DNA from: Indolivaga capnocytophagoides DSM 22835
Lineage (GTDB): Bacteria > Bacteroidota > Bacteroidia > Bacteroidales > Dysgonomonadaceae
Length of the DNA stretch: 64,000 bases
Reading direction: 5' to 3'
NCBI RefSeq assembly: GCF_000426485.1
Contig: NZ_KE384529.1
Span: forward strand, 1-64,000
Shown piece after piece: positions 54,414 through 63,195 of the stretch. Below the pieces are notes generated by a model that made no database searches, was not told where the DNA came from, and saw only the letters and a list, made by a program, of their open reading frames with translations. The translations under genes were made by a program, and so were the position numbers. Positions within the stretch are counted from its first letter, which is position 1. Each line of letters opens with the position of its first letter.

Positions 54414-55571
54414 ATGACAAAAGGTACATTTCCTGTCGAACGCTTCAAAAGTATCGAAACGCCATTCTACTATTATGATGTCGATCTTTTAAAAGAGACA
54501 TTAGACAAAATAAAAGATCAGACTCATAAGTACGGTTATCATCAACATTATGCAGTAAAAGCAAATGCCAACCATAAGATACTACAAATAATAGCTGCTG
54601 CCGGATTTGGTGCAGACTGTGTAAGCGGTAATGAGGTAAAAGCTGCAATAAGCGCAGGTTTTCCTTGCTCAAAAATTGTGTTCGCCGGAGTTGGTAAAAC
54701 CGATAAAGAGATCAATCTGGCACTCGATTATAATATATTTTGTTTTAATGTAGAATCTCTGCCTGAACTTGAAGTGATCAACGAACTGGCTGAGAAAAAA
54801 GGCAAAAAGGCCTCCGTTGCAATCCGAATCAATCCCAACGTAGACGCTCATACTCACGAGTATATAACTACGGGACTGAATGAAAACAAATTCGGATTCA
54901 GTATGTCTTCGCTTGACAAAGTATTTGACAAAATCAAGACTTTCGAGAATATCGAATTAATAGGTATCCATTTCCACATCGGATCTCAAATCACAGAAGT
55001 TGAAACTTTCGAGCCTTTATGTAAACGTGTCAACGAATTGCAAAGCCAATGTGAAGCAAAAGGAATCCAATTAAGAAACATCAATGTAGGTGGTGGATTG
55101 GGTATCGACTATGACGATCCGAACACTAATCCTATTGCTGATTTCGGTCCTTATTTCGAAGTATTTCACAAACATCTTGAGCTAAGAAAAGGACAAATAT
55201 TGCACTTCGAACTTGGACGTGCGGTAGTTGCTCAATGCGGTTCACTTATTTCTCGTGTAACATATGTAAAAGAAGGCGACAGCAAAAAATTCGTAATACT
55301 TGATGCAGGTATGACAGATCTCATTCGTCCTGCATTATATCAAGCATATCACAAGATTGAAAATATATCATCGGACCTTCCTATCGAAAAATACGATGTA
55401 GTAGGTCCTATATGCGAATCTTCGGATTGTTTTGTCAAAGATTACGATCTGAACGAAACCAAACGCGGCGATTTCGTCGCTTTACGCTCAGCTGGAGCTT
55501 ATGGAGAGATCATGGCTTCGCAATATAATTGCAGAGAAATACCAAAAGCATATCTTTCGGATAAGCTGTAA
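54414..55571 (+). CDS. lysA: Diaminopimelate decarboxylase
   Basis: 385 residues. PLP-binding Lys49 in HYAVKANANH; NVGGGLGIDYDDP binds the cofactor phosphate; HFELGRAVVAQ and GPICESSDCF (with the substrate-contact Cys) complete the site. Last step of lysine synthesis. With lysC it forms a two-gene lysine unit. ATG at 54414 is well placed. Confidence 0.94.
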   Translation: MTKGTFPVERFKSIETPFYYYDVDLLKETLDKIKDQTHKYGYHQHYAVKANANHKILQIIAAAGFGADCVSGNEVKAAISAGFPCSKIVFAGVGKTDKEINLALDYNIFCFNVESLPELEVINELAEKKGKKASVAIRINPNVDAHTHEYITTGLNENKFGFSMSSLDKVFDKIKTFENIELIGIHFHIGSQITEVETFEPLCKRVNELQSQCEAKGIQLRNINVGGGLGIDYDDPNTNPIADFGPYFEVFHKHLELRKGQILHFELGRAVVAQCGSLISRVTYVKEGDSKKFVILDAGMTDLIRPALYQAYHKIENISSDLPIEKYDVVGPICESSDCFVKDYDLNETKRGDFVALRSAGAYGEIMASQYNCREIPKAYLSDKL

Positions 55572-55597
55572 AATACGATCAAACCTTAAATAAAGGG

Positions 55598-55633
55598 TAA
55601 GAAAGTCAAGATTATTGTACCTTGGCTTTCTTA
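55598..55633 (+). terminator. Hairpin after lysA
   Basis: TAAGAAAGTCAAG (55598-55610) pairs with CTTGGCTTTCTTA (55621-55633) with one wobble. The T-tract is poor, so termination is probable rather than certain. Confidence 0.55.
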
Positions 55634-55773
55634 TGTATATAAGGCCGATACTAAATATGAGCTAGATTATATAATCCAAAGACAGCTTAAAGTATCGGAT
55701 ATTTATTAAAACAACAATTATCAATAGACGACACGAAGGCGCGTCAAAGAGGTCTGAAATCTTAATTTGCGGG

Positions 55774-56937
55774 ATGGAACAGTTTATATCATCTTTTACA
55801 ATAGACATAATAGGGATAATCATTTTCGGCATCTTACTGATTCTTCTTATTATTCAGCTTTATTTTTATCTGGGAGATTACAAAAAACCTGTAACCTACG
55901 CAGAAAATGACTACAACCAAGAGAAGAAGGATTGGCCTTCTGTATCCGTCATTATAGTTGGGAAGGATGAATCGGAAAATCTTGAAAAATGTTTACCGGT
56001 AATCCTTAGTCAAGACTACCCTAATTATGAAGTCATTGTTGTAAATGAAGGAGCTACAGATGAAACTGAGTTTTTGCTAAAAAGACTCAAAAAAGAATAT
56101 TCAAATTTATATAGTACCTTCTCTCCTATTCCCGACAACGATGAAGAAGTACGTAATAAAGTACTGCCGTTGACAATAGGCATTAAAGCTGCCCGTAAAG
56201 ACATCCTTTTATTTACCGAAGCCGACTCTATTCCCGTTGGAAATGAATGGATAAGAAGTATGGTAAGCCCGTTAAATAAAGAAACACAAATATCAATAGG
56301 TTACAGCCGCTTCGAAGGCAATGATGAGTCATGGAAAAAAATAGCAATTTTTGACAATCTCATATTCTCGCTTCAGTATTTCTCTAAAGCCATCAAACAT
56401 AAACCATTCGCTGCGACATACCGCAATATAGCCTATCGTAAACACTTGTTTTTTGATAATAAGGGATTCTCTTCGGCCTTAAATTACAATAGTGCCGAAC
56501 TTGTATTCGTAAACCGGATAATGACAAGCGACAACACTGCTGTAATTTTAAATAAGGAAAGTTTTGTATCGACCAATCTACAAAGTTTTAATCATTGGAA
56601 AGAAATCAAGACCTCGTATTACCGGGCTAAATCTCACTTTACAAATTATACTTCGGGGATTTTCTCACTTGAAACATTCTCCCGATATATGTTTTACATA
56701 ACTACTCTGGCATCTATTGTATATAGTTCAATCTATTTTTTATGGGCTTACCTTGTGGCTGCGGTATTGCTATTTCTTATTAGATATATAACACAGATAA
56801 TAGTATTAAATAAAGCGACAAATCTATTCGAAACACCTAAATACAGATTAAGTATTCCGTTCTTTGAAATACTTCAGCCTTACTTTAATTCGAGGTTTGT
56901 ATCTTTAGCTAAAACAAAAAAGAAGAAAAGAAAATAA
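55774..56937 (+). CDS. Membrane-anchored GT2 glycosyltransferase
   Basis: 387 residues. One N-terminal helix (IIGIIIFGILLILLIIQLYFY), a GT2 domain (VSVIIVGKDESENL, FTEADSIPVGNEW for the metal site) and two or three C-terminal helices near 305-355. This topology resembles envelope GT2 enzymes of the HAS/chondroitin/WaaE range. The exosortase gene converges on it. Acceptor unknown; a role in a surface glycan is inference. Confidence 0.82.
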   Translation: MEQFISSFTIDIIGIIIFGILLILLIIQLYFYLGDYKKPVTYAENDYNQEKKDWPSVSVIIVGKDESENLEKCLPVILSQDYPNYEVIVVNEGATDETEFLLKRLKKEYSNLYSTFSPIPDNDEEVRNKVLPLTIGIKAARKDILLFTEADSIPVGNEWIRSMVSPLNKETQISIGYSRFEGNDESWKKIAIFDNLIFSLQYFSKAIKHKPFAATYRNIAYRKHLFFDNKGFSSALNYNSAELVFVNRIMTSDNTAVILNKESFVSTNLQSFNHWKEIKTSYYRAKSHFTNYTSGIFSLETFSRYMFYITTLASIVYSSIYFLWAYLVAAVLLFLIRYITQIIVLNKATNLFETPKYRLSIPFFEILQPYFNSRFVSLAKTKKKKRK

Positions 56938-56983
56938 GGTCGGTCTATTGATTTAAGGCTCATTATTAAATTCAATAATAACC

Positions 56984-57664
56984 TCATGACTCTCTTATTT
57001 TCTGATAAGGTAGATTAAATTTTTCTTGCCAACAAAGCCAAAGCAGGAACATTACTCCGTCATAATATATCCACTTGAAAAAGCCATCGTGAAAGAAATG
57101 ATACCAATCTATATAGAATTTCCAATACATTTGCTGTGAGCCATTCCAATCCACACCCGTCAAGGATTCATTTACAGGTATAAACCAAGCAGGAAATCCA
57201 TCTTTTACTATAAAAGCGGTAACCACCAAACGGAGAATATTTATTATGAAAAGTATAAAGACTGATAAAGGAATATAATACAGTTTTTTGCGCCAAGGCC
57301 CCCAATAAAAAATAAGTATAAAAGTGAATAAAAGCATTTGCTTAATACCTGTACACCCCCACACAATTTTCATTTTCAGCGAATTATCGAAGTAAATAAA
57401 CAAGCCTTTGATATTAAAGCTATCAAAGCCGAATAAATCATGAATAATCCAATAAACAATACGCGCTGTAGCTGCGCAAACAGGATAAATAGAGGAAGTC
57501 AGGTCAAATCCTAAAACAAACAATTGACTTTCAGTATCTCCTTCGTGTACACATAATTTCCATAAAAATTCAAAAAATAAGAAAAGGAAAAGAAAATAGA
57601 GGATTCCTTTTATTGGTTCTACTTTTTTTAGTAAAAATTGAATTTGTGAATATACGCGCCCCAT
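56984..57664 (-). CDS. Exosortase/archaeosortase-family membrane transpeptidase
   Basis: 226 residues and several helices. The catalytic triad of exosortases is present in order: Cys104 in WGCTGIKQ, Arg145 in NILRLV, His192 in FFHDGF. Exosortases cut a PEP-CTERM-like tail from exported proteins and probably attach them to the envelope. XrtF/XrtG types occur in Bacteroidetes, usually with a small partner gene, which I do not see. A perfect -7 box and a family-1 repeat form its leader. Confidence 0.83.
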   Translation of the reverse strand: MGRVYSQIQFLLKKVEPIKGILYFLFLFLFFEFLWKLCVHEGDTESQLFVLGFDLTSSIYPVCAATARIVYWIIHDLFGFDSFNIKGLFIYFDNSLKMKIVWGCTGIKQMLLFTFILIFYWGPWRKKLYYIPLSVFILFIINILRLVVTAFIVKDGFPAWFIPVNESLTGVDWNGSQQMYWKFYIDWYHFFHDGFFKWIYYDGVMFLLWLCWQEKFNLPYQKIRES

Positions 57665-57676
57665 TCTTCCGGTGAA

Positions 57677-57750
57677 TTAAAGGTCCTAGACCTATTTATT
57701 TCCTCTTCAATTATAAATAGCAACGAACAGCTATTATCATGAATACTTTA
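57677..57750 (+). repeat. Family-1 dispersed repeat, copy E
   Basis: Head TTAAAGGTCCTAGACCT is a perfect palindrome; the middle hairpin is ATAGC/GCTAT, different in sequence from other copies but still paired; tail CATGAATACTTTA. It lies 13 bp upstream of the exosortase ATG, head nearest the start codon. Confidence 0.75.
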
Positions 57751-57783
57751 TTAAAACCTTCTATATTTAAGATAAAGCAATCC

Positions 57784-57791
57784 CAAAGATA
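57784..57791 (-). promoter_or_regulatory. Candidate -7 box for the exosortase gene
   Basis: Minus strand TATCTTTG, a perfect match. A transcript from here would run through repeat copy E before the start codon at 57664. Confidence 0.6.
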
Positions 57792-57966
57792 TCAATTTAC
57801 ACTGAATCTAAAGTTATTACAATTTATAAAGTATTCAATAATCAAAGCTCAAATAACAGAAGGCGCCCATTAAATTACATATATGATGTATAGTTAAGAT
57901 ATGCAAATTTTATAATAAAATACAGGTTCATGAATAAAAGGCAGTAGAATCTCAAGTAAAAAATAA

Positions 57967-57974
57967 TACATTTG
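57967..57974 (+). promoter_or_regulatory. Candidate -7 box for the outer-membrane protein gene
   Basis: TACATTTG fits TAnnTTTG, 46 bp upstream of the ATG at 58021. Confidence 0.5.
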
Positions 57975-58020
57975 CAAACGAAAGACAATCTTAAAAATTC
58001 ATTATCGAGTTTTCACACTA

Positions 58021-59328
58021 ATGCAGAAATATAAAAAATTACTACTAGCGACAGGTATCGGGATTATTTTTATTGTTCCGCTACACGGACAAAATACCAA
58101 CTCGCCATATAGTCGCTACGGATATGGCATTTTAGAAGGACAAGCTGTTGGTGCATCCAAAGGAATGGGAGGAATCAGTTATGGTGTCCAAGGACTGAAC
58201 ACCAATCCTGGTAACCCGGCATCCTATGCGGGGGTTGATTCTCTTACCTTTATTTTCGATATCGGTATTTCTTACCGAAAATCAAAATTAAGTGAAGGCA
58301 GCAGCAAGCAAAATGACGATAATGGAGGATTGGATTATATCGCCATGCAATTTCCTTTAGCTAAAAAACTGGGGATGAGTTTTGGTATATTACCCTATTC
58401 GTCTGTAGGATATGAATTCGGAACTGTTGAAACGTCAAATTCGATATCCACGCAAAAAACTTTTTCGGGTTCAGGTAATATCAGCCAGATATATGGAGGG
58501 CTAGCTTATTCACCTATAAAGAATTTATCTATAGGAGCTAATATATCTTATTTATTCGGTAATACGACCTATAACAGGGTATTCAATGTATTAAACGTTT
58601 CCGAAGCGAATATCGAATCAGATTATCATAAATTGACTGTCAATATGGTTAAGTTCGATTTGGGTGTTCAATATGCTCTACCTCTTAGCTCCGGAGACAA
58701 AGTTGTATTGGGAGCAGTATTTTCACCAAAGATTAAATCTTCCGGAAAAATTAATAATATCCATTATCAAGGAACATCCGGAGGCTCGGCCATTAAAAAT
58801 GACACTATAAATTATACAGGTAAGGATGCGCCTACAGACTTACCGATGACTGTCGGAGCCGGTTTTACATGGAATCACAAAGGCCGTTTGGTTATTGGTG
58901 GAGATGTAACCTACCAGAACTGGGAAAAAGTTCGCTATTCAGAATATATGAAAGATAATTTGGATAGTAAAGACAGATTTAATAACAGGTGGCGTTTTAA
59001 TGGCGGTATAGAATACTCAATTGATCCAAGAGACAGAAGTTTCATCAAAAGAATGAAATTCAGAGGCGGTATCAACTATGCCAATTCATATATGAATGTG
59101 CTTACTTCCGATAATTCTGTATCAGGTTATAAAGAATATGGTGCAACAGTCGGATTCGGGCTACCATTGACAGATCCATATACAAGAAGAACTTCGTACA
59201 TAAATATAAATTTTGAATATAGTAATGTCTCTCCAGATAAATCGAATCTTATTAAGGAACAATATTTTGGAGTTTCATTAGGTCTTTGTCTGAATGACCT
59301 TTGGTTTATGAAGAATAAGTTCAGATAA
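58021..59328 (+). CDS. Outer-membrane beta-barrel protein
   Basis: 435 residues. Signal peptide (KKLLLATGIGIIFIVPLHGQ) followed by NTNSPYSRYGYGILEG and alternating Gly/aromatic strands to the C-terminus. The start region SPYSRYGYGIL with AVGASKGMGGISYG is typical of a Bacteroidetes OmpP1/PorV-like barrel of unknown function. lptC follows 34 bp later and the PPIase after that, a grouping that suggests envelope biogenesis. No T9SS substrate tail is evident. Confidence 0.8.
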   Translation: MQKYKKLLLATGIGIIFIVPLHGQNTNSPYSRYGYGILEGQAVGASKGMGGISYGVQGLNTNPGNPASYAGVDSLTFIFDIGISYRKSKLSEGSSKQNDDNGGLDYIAMQFPLAKKLGMSFGILPYSSVGYEFGTVETSNSISTQKTFSGSGNISQIYGGLAYSPIKNLSIGANISYLFGNTTYNRVFNVLNVSEANIESDYHKLTVNMVKFDLGVQYALPLSSGDKVVLGAVFSPKIKSSGKINNIHYQGTSGGSAIKNDTINYTGKDAPTDLPMTVGAGFTWNHKGRLVIGGDVTYQNWEKVRYSEYMKDNLDSKDRFNNRWRFNGGIEYSIDPRDRSFIKRMKFRGGINYANSYMNVLTSDNSVSGYKEYGATVGFGLPLTDPYTRRTSYININFEYSNVSPDKSNLIKEQYFGVSLGLCLNDLWFMKNKFR

Positions 59329-59362
59329 CAAGAGCGTAAAATTTTTTAAGAGAATTTTCTCA

Positions 59363-59977
59363 ATGTGTTTTTTTAAGTCAAAGTCAGATCAACAATATAA
59401 AACAGGAATTAGGATACTTTCGATAAGTATCCTAATGCTGTATTTCGTTACATCCTGCGAGAATAATAAACAAGAAATTATAGACGAACCTCTTGACCGC
59501 GAAAAGACACCTTCGGTTCGTGATGATAGCGTGACTATGCTTATTTCTGATTCGGGAGTAATAAGATATAAAGTAATCACTCAGGACTGGCAGATATTCG
59601 ATTCGTCAAAAGATCCGCACTGGTATTTTCCTAAAGGATTATATGTTGAAAGATTTGATTCTACTTTTCATGCAGAAGCAACTTTAAAAGCTGATACCGC
59701 ATGGAATTTCACACAACGAAGACTATGGCAGCTTAAAGGTCATGTCTTTATGAAAAATACAAAAGGAGAAACATTCAGCACAGAAGAATTATTCTGGGAT
59801 GAGAGACAACAAAAAGTGTATTCAGATAAATACATTGAAATAAACAGACCCGAAAAAATCAGACTAAAAGGAACCGGTTTCGAATCTAATATGAATATGA
59901 CACAATACCGCATCTTCAGACCTGATAATACGAACCTCTATTTCGATGAAGAGAAAGAGGAGCAAGAAACTCCATAA
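59363..59977 (+). CDS. lptC: LPS export protein LptC
   Basis: 204 residues. A membrane or lipoprotein signal (ISILMLYFVTSC) then the periplasmic beta-jellyroll: SGVIRYKVITQDWQIF, HAEATLKADTAWNFTQRRLW, FSTEELFWDERQQKVYSD. LptC bridges the LptB2FG transporter and LptA, carrying lipopolysaccharide to the outer membrane. The last ~20 residues are acidic. Follows the OMP gene on the same strand. Confidence 0.88.
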   Translation: MCFFKSKSDQQYKTGIRILSISILMLYFVTSCENNKQEIIDEPLDREKTPSVRDDSVTMLISDSGVIRYKVITQDWQIFDSSKDPHWYFPKGLYVERFDSTFHAEATLKADTAWNFTQRRLWQLKGHVFMKNTKGETFSTEELFWDERQQKVYSDKYIEINRPEKIRLKGTGFESNMNMTQYRIFRPDNTNLYFDEEKEEQETP

Positions 59978-60306
59978 TAAGCTATAAATCTTTAATTAAC
60001 TCAACTATTTTCCGAAATCATAATAAAGGTTTTATCTATAGAGAAAAGCAATTAATATGGAAATAAAGCATTGTAGTGATCAGCAAAAAAGAATACAGCT
60101 GAGAATATTCAAACATCGTGTAACTTTTGTAACCTTTCTGATATGAATTAATTATCATTATCCTCACTAATAAAATTCGAAAATTGGCTTTAGATCAGTT
60201 TTTTCATGATTTGACCGGATATTAAAGCTAAAATTATTATCTTCGCTCGCTAAAATATTGTAAATAAATAAATAATAATAACAATAAAATTAATAGTACG
60301 TTTTAA
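59978..60306. other. Intergenic region upstream of the PpiD-like gene
   Basis: 329 bp without an ORF. It holds a family-2 right-arm fragment (60118-60138), a near -7 box TATCTTCG (60238-60245) and a long A/T-rich leader (AATAAATAATAATAACAAT) before the ATG at 60307. In many relatives a CBS-domain gene stands between lptC and this foldase; it is absent here. Confidence 0.6.
60118..60138 (+). repeat. Family-2 repeat, right-arm fragment (copy 2e)
   Basis: GTGTAACTTTTGTAACCTTTC matches the right end of family 2. The expected left arm AAAAAGGTnAC is not recognisable upstream, so the element is truncated. Confidence 0.6.
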
Positions 60307-62424
60307 ATGGCTGCATTACAAAAAATTAGAAATAAAGCCGGACTTCTTGTTGGAGTCATTGCTCTTGCATTGCTGGCTTTTATTTTCCCTTGGAATGAAG
60401 TAACGTCATTTATCCATAAGCAAAAGGACAAAGCTTTTGTTGTGGATGGGGATATTGTTTCAACAGGAGCATATCATCAGAGAATAACCGATTTCGAAAC
60501 ATTCCAGAAGATGATCAGTGGACAAACTTCATTAGATGAAAATACCACTTCTCAGATCAGAGAATTTGTTTACGAACAAATGGTTAAGGAAATGATGCTT
60601 GACAAAGAATCTCAAAAAATAGGATTAAGCGTTAGTGATACCGAATTAAACGATATGCTAACAGGAGCTAACCCATCTCCGCTTCTTCGTCAGATTCCTT
60701 TATTTACAGATCCTAAAACAGGACAATTCAGTGTACAGGCATTGAACCAGTTTTTATCGATTGTAAACACTGATACTAAATCAGTTCCTTTAGAACAACA
60801 GGCTCAATTAGAAAATCTGAAATCAGTATGGGCAACCATTCGTGGTATGATCAAATACCAACGTTTGGAAGAAAAATACAATGCATTGCTGGCTAACTCT
60901 GTTTTGGTAAACGATATCGAAGCTAAAGCGAACAGTGAAGCTACAAAAGCAACATCTGATATTGCATACGTTCTTAACAGATATTCTTCGATTGCAGATT
61001 CTACTGTATCTGTATCAGATAAAGAAATCGAAAAACTATATAACGAACGTAAGAATAACTTTAAGACTCAAGATGAGTTGAGAAAAATATCTTACTTCAC
61101 AAAACAAATAGTACCAAGCGAAAGTGATTATGCTGCTGTTGAAAAAGAAGCTAACACTGCCCGCGAAAAATTGGTAACCGCAGACAATCCTGCGTTAGTT
61201 GTAGCTGATTATTCTGAAGTTCCATATCAAGACGTATTTTTCTCAGAAAAGAACTTGTCAGCAGAAGAAGGTAAATTTGCTAAAGAAGCCTCTGTAGGTG
61301 ATGTCTACGGACCTATCCGCGAGAATGATACTTACAGAATCTATAAACTGATAGATCGTACATCGGCAGCCGACTCGGTAAAAATGAGAATGATTATTGT
61401 TCCGGAAGGGACTGATAAACTAGCAGCAAATGCAAAAGCCGATAGTATCATAAACGTGATCAAACAAGGAAAAGAATTTGCTGTTGTTGCAAATGAACTA
61501 TATCCTCAGTCTAACGGAGGTGAAGTGGGTTGGGTTACAGAACCTCAATTAGCATCGGCTGGAAAAGATTTTGTTGATGCAGCGTTCAAAGCTCCAATAG
61601 GAGAAGTTACTAAGCTAAACCTACAAGGTCAAATCCAAATAGTAAAAGTTGAAGCTAAAACTCAGCCGACAACCAAATATAAATTGGCTTTGGTACAAAT
61701 ACCTGTAACTGTAAGCGATCAGACACTTGCTGCATTGGATAATGAATTAAACCAATTTGTAGCAGAAAGCGGAAATGCAAAAGACTTTGTTAAAGTTGCT
61801 CAGGAAAAAGGATACAATGTTACTCCTAACACTGTAATTACCGGCGCATATCCTAATATAGCCCAGATCAACGGATCAAGACAAGTTATATCATGGGCTT
61901 TCCACGAAAAAGTAGGTTCAGTTAAAAAGTTCGACCTTTCGGACTATAAAATTATCGCTCTGATCAATTCTAAAATAGACGCCGGATATCTTCCTGTTTC
62001 GGAAGTTAAAGATGTATTAAAAGCTGAACTTCTTAAAGACAAGAAAGCTGAAAAGATGATAGCTGACATGAAAGCTAAAAACTTAACATCTCTTGATGCT
62101 TATGCACAATCGCTAGGTTCAAAAGTAGATACAGTTAAGTTTGTGACTTTCAATACTCCAAACATTATGGGTATCGGTCGTGAATCAGCATTAAATGTAT
62201 ATGCAGAAGTAGGTCAGGTAAATAAACTGGCTGGTCCTGTAAAAGGAGACAACGGAGTATTGGTACTTACTGTTCTAAATAAAACAGATCAAAGTAAAGA
62301 CTTCAATGTACAATCATTCAAACAAACAGCTAATAACCAAAATATGTATCGCATCATGTCTCAAGCGACACAAGTGCTGAAAGAGAAGCTGGATGTAAAA
62401 GACAATAGAATTGCGTTCTTCTAA
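60307..62424 (+). CDS. ppiD: PpiD/SurA-like peptidyl-prolyl isomerase
   Basis: 705 residues. An N-terminal membrane anchor (LLVGVIALALLAFIFPW) leads to a SurA_N-like chaperone domain (about 45-230) and a parvulin domain (about 357-452; VKMRMIIVPEGTDKL to IQIVKVEAK), then a long C-terminal helical part. It should fold envelope proteins in the periplasm, including outer-membrane barrels. A perfect hairpin terminator follows. Larger than E. coli PpiD (623 residues), with the same order of domains. Confidence 0.88.
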   Translation: MAALQKIRNKAGLLVGVIALALLAFIFPWNEVTSFIHKQKDKAFVVDGDIVSTGAYHQRITDFETFQKMISGQTSLDENTTSQIREFVYEQMVKEMMLDKESQKIGLSVSDTELNDMLTGANPSPLLRQIPLFTDPKTGQFSVQALNQFLSIVNTDTKSVPLEQQAQLENLKSVWATIRGMIKYQRLEEKYNALLANSVLVNDIEAKANSEATKATSDIAYVLNRYSSIADSTVSVSDKEIEKLYNERKNNFKTQDELRKISYFTKQIVPSESDYAAVEKEANTAREKLVTADNPALVVADYSEVPYQDVFFSEKNLSAEEGKFAKEASVGDVYGPIRENDTYRIYKLIDRTSAADSVKMRMIIVPEGTDKLAANAKADSIINVIKQGKEFAVVANELYPQSNGGEVGWVTEPQLASAGKDFVDAAFKAPIGEVTKLNLQGQIQIVKVEAKTQPTTKYKLALVQIPVTVSDQTLAALDNELNQFVAESGNAKDFVKVAQEKGYNVTPNTVITGAYPNIAQINGSRQVISWAFHEKVGSVKKFDLSDYKIIALINSKIDAGYLPVSEVKDVLKAELLKDKKAEKMIADMKAKNLTSLDAYAQSLGSKVDTVKFVTFNTPNIMGIGRESALNVYAEVGQVNKLAGPVKGDNGVLVLTVLNKTDQSKDFNVQSFKQTANNQNMYRIMSQATQVLKEKLDVKDNRIAFF

Positions 62425-62448
62425 TAGAGATCGTTTATCTTATATAGT

Positions 62449-62485
62449 AAAAGAGAATACCTTAAACAAGTATTCTCTTTTTTCT
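62449..62485 (+). terminator. Intrinsic terminator after the PPIase gene
   Basis: AAAAGAGAATAC, a 9-base loop, GTATTCTCTTTT, then TTCTTTTC. The 12-bp stem is perfect. Confidence 0.85.
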
Positions 62486-62501
62486 TTTCATAAGAATTCG
62501 C

Positions 62502-62509
62502 TATTTTTG
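62502..62509 (+). promoter_or_regulatory. Candidate -7 box for nth
   Basis: TATTTTTG fits TAnnTTTG, 23 bp upstream of the nth ATG at 62533. Confidence 0.5.
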
Positions 62510-62532
62510 CAATAGACTATCGATACTGAAAA

Positions 62533-63195
62533 ATGAAGAAAAAAGAGAGATTCGAACACGTTATCAACTGGTTCGAGACCAACGTTCCGGTTGCAGTAAC
62601 TGAATTACATTACGACAATCACTTTCATCTGCTCATTGCGGTTATACTATCAGCTCAATGTACTGATAAAAGAATAAATATGATAACCCCTCCCCTTTTC
62701 GAGTCATACCCTACTCCTGAAGTTATGGCCGAAGCGTCAGTTGATGAAATATATGAATACATAAAAAGTGTATCTTATCCTAACAACAAAGCTAAAAATC
62801 TAGTAGGAATGGCTAAGAAACTGGTTTCTGATTTCGGAGGAAAAGTTCCTGACTCAATGGATAAATTAGAATCGATTCCAGGCGTGGGACGTAAAACAGC
62901 CAATGTTATTCTATCAGTGGCATTCGATAAACCGGCAATGGCTGTGGATACTCATGTCTTTAGAGTTTCAAACAGGATAGGCTTAACTACGAATTCTAAA
63001 ACCCCATTGGAAACAGAACGAGAATTGGTAAAGTATATACCATCTAGACTGTTATCAATAGCTCACCATTGGCTTATTCTCCACGGAAGATATATATGTA
63101 CTGCAAGAAGTCCCAAATGTGAAGAGTGCGGAATCAAACAATGGTGTCAATATTACTTTAAGATTAACGGAGTGAAATCTGTAAAACAAGACTAG
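62533..63195 (+). CDS. nth: Endonuclease III
   Basis: 220 residues. Helix-hairpin-helix [18 protein letters not shown] with catalytic Lys121; catalytic Asp139 in AVDTHVFRV; a [4Fe-4S] cluster from Cys189, 196, 199 and 205. It removes oxidised pyrimidines and nicks the abasic site. Its TAG stop overlaps the stop of the convergent GT4 gene in a shared CTAG. Confidence 0.95.
   Translation: MKKKERFEHVINWFETNVPVAVTELHYDNHFHLLIAVILSAQCTDKRINMITPPLFESYPTPEVMAEASVDEIYEYIKSVSYPNNKAKNLVGMAKKLVSDFGGKVPDSMDKLESIPGVGRKTANVILSVAFDKPAMAVDTHVFRVSNRIGLTTNSKTPLETERELVKYIPSRLLSIAHHWLILHGRYICTARSPKCEECGIKQWCQYYFKINGVKSVKQD

Larger units (their letters stand above)
57665..58020. other. Divergent intergenic region between exosortase and OMP genes
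   Basis: This 356-bp gap holds repeat copy E (57677-57750), the minus-strand -7 box for the exosortase (57784-57791) and the plus-strand box for the outer-membrane protein gene (57967-57974). The 175 bp between the two promoter boxes is A/T-rich and shows nothing further I can name. Confidence 0.7.
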
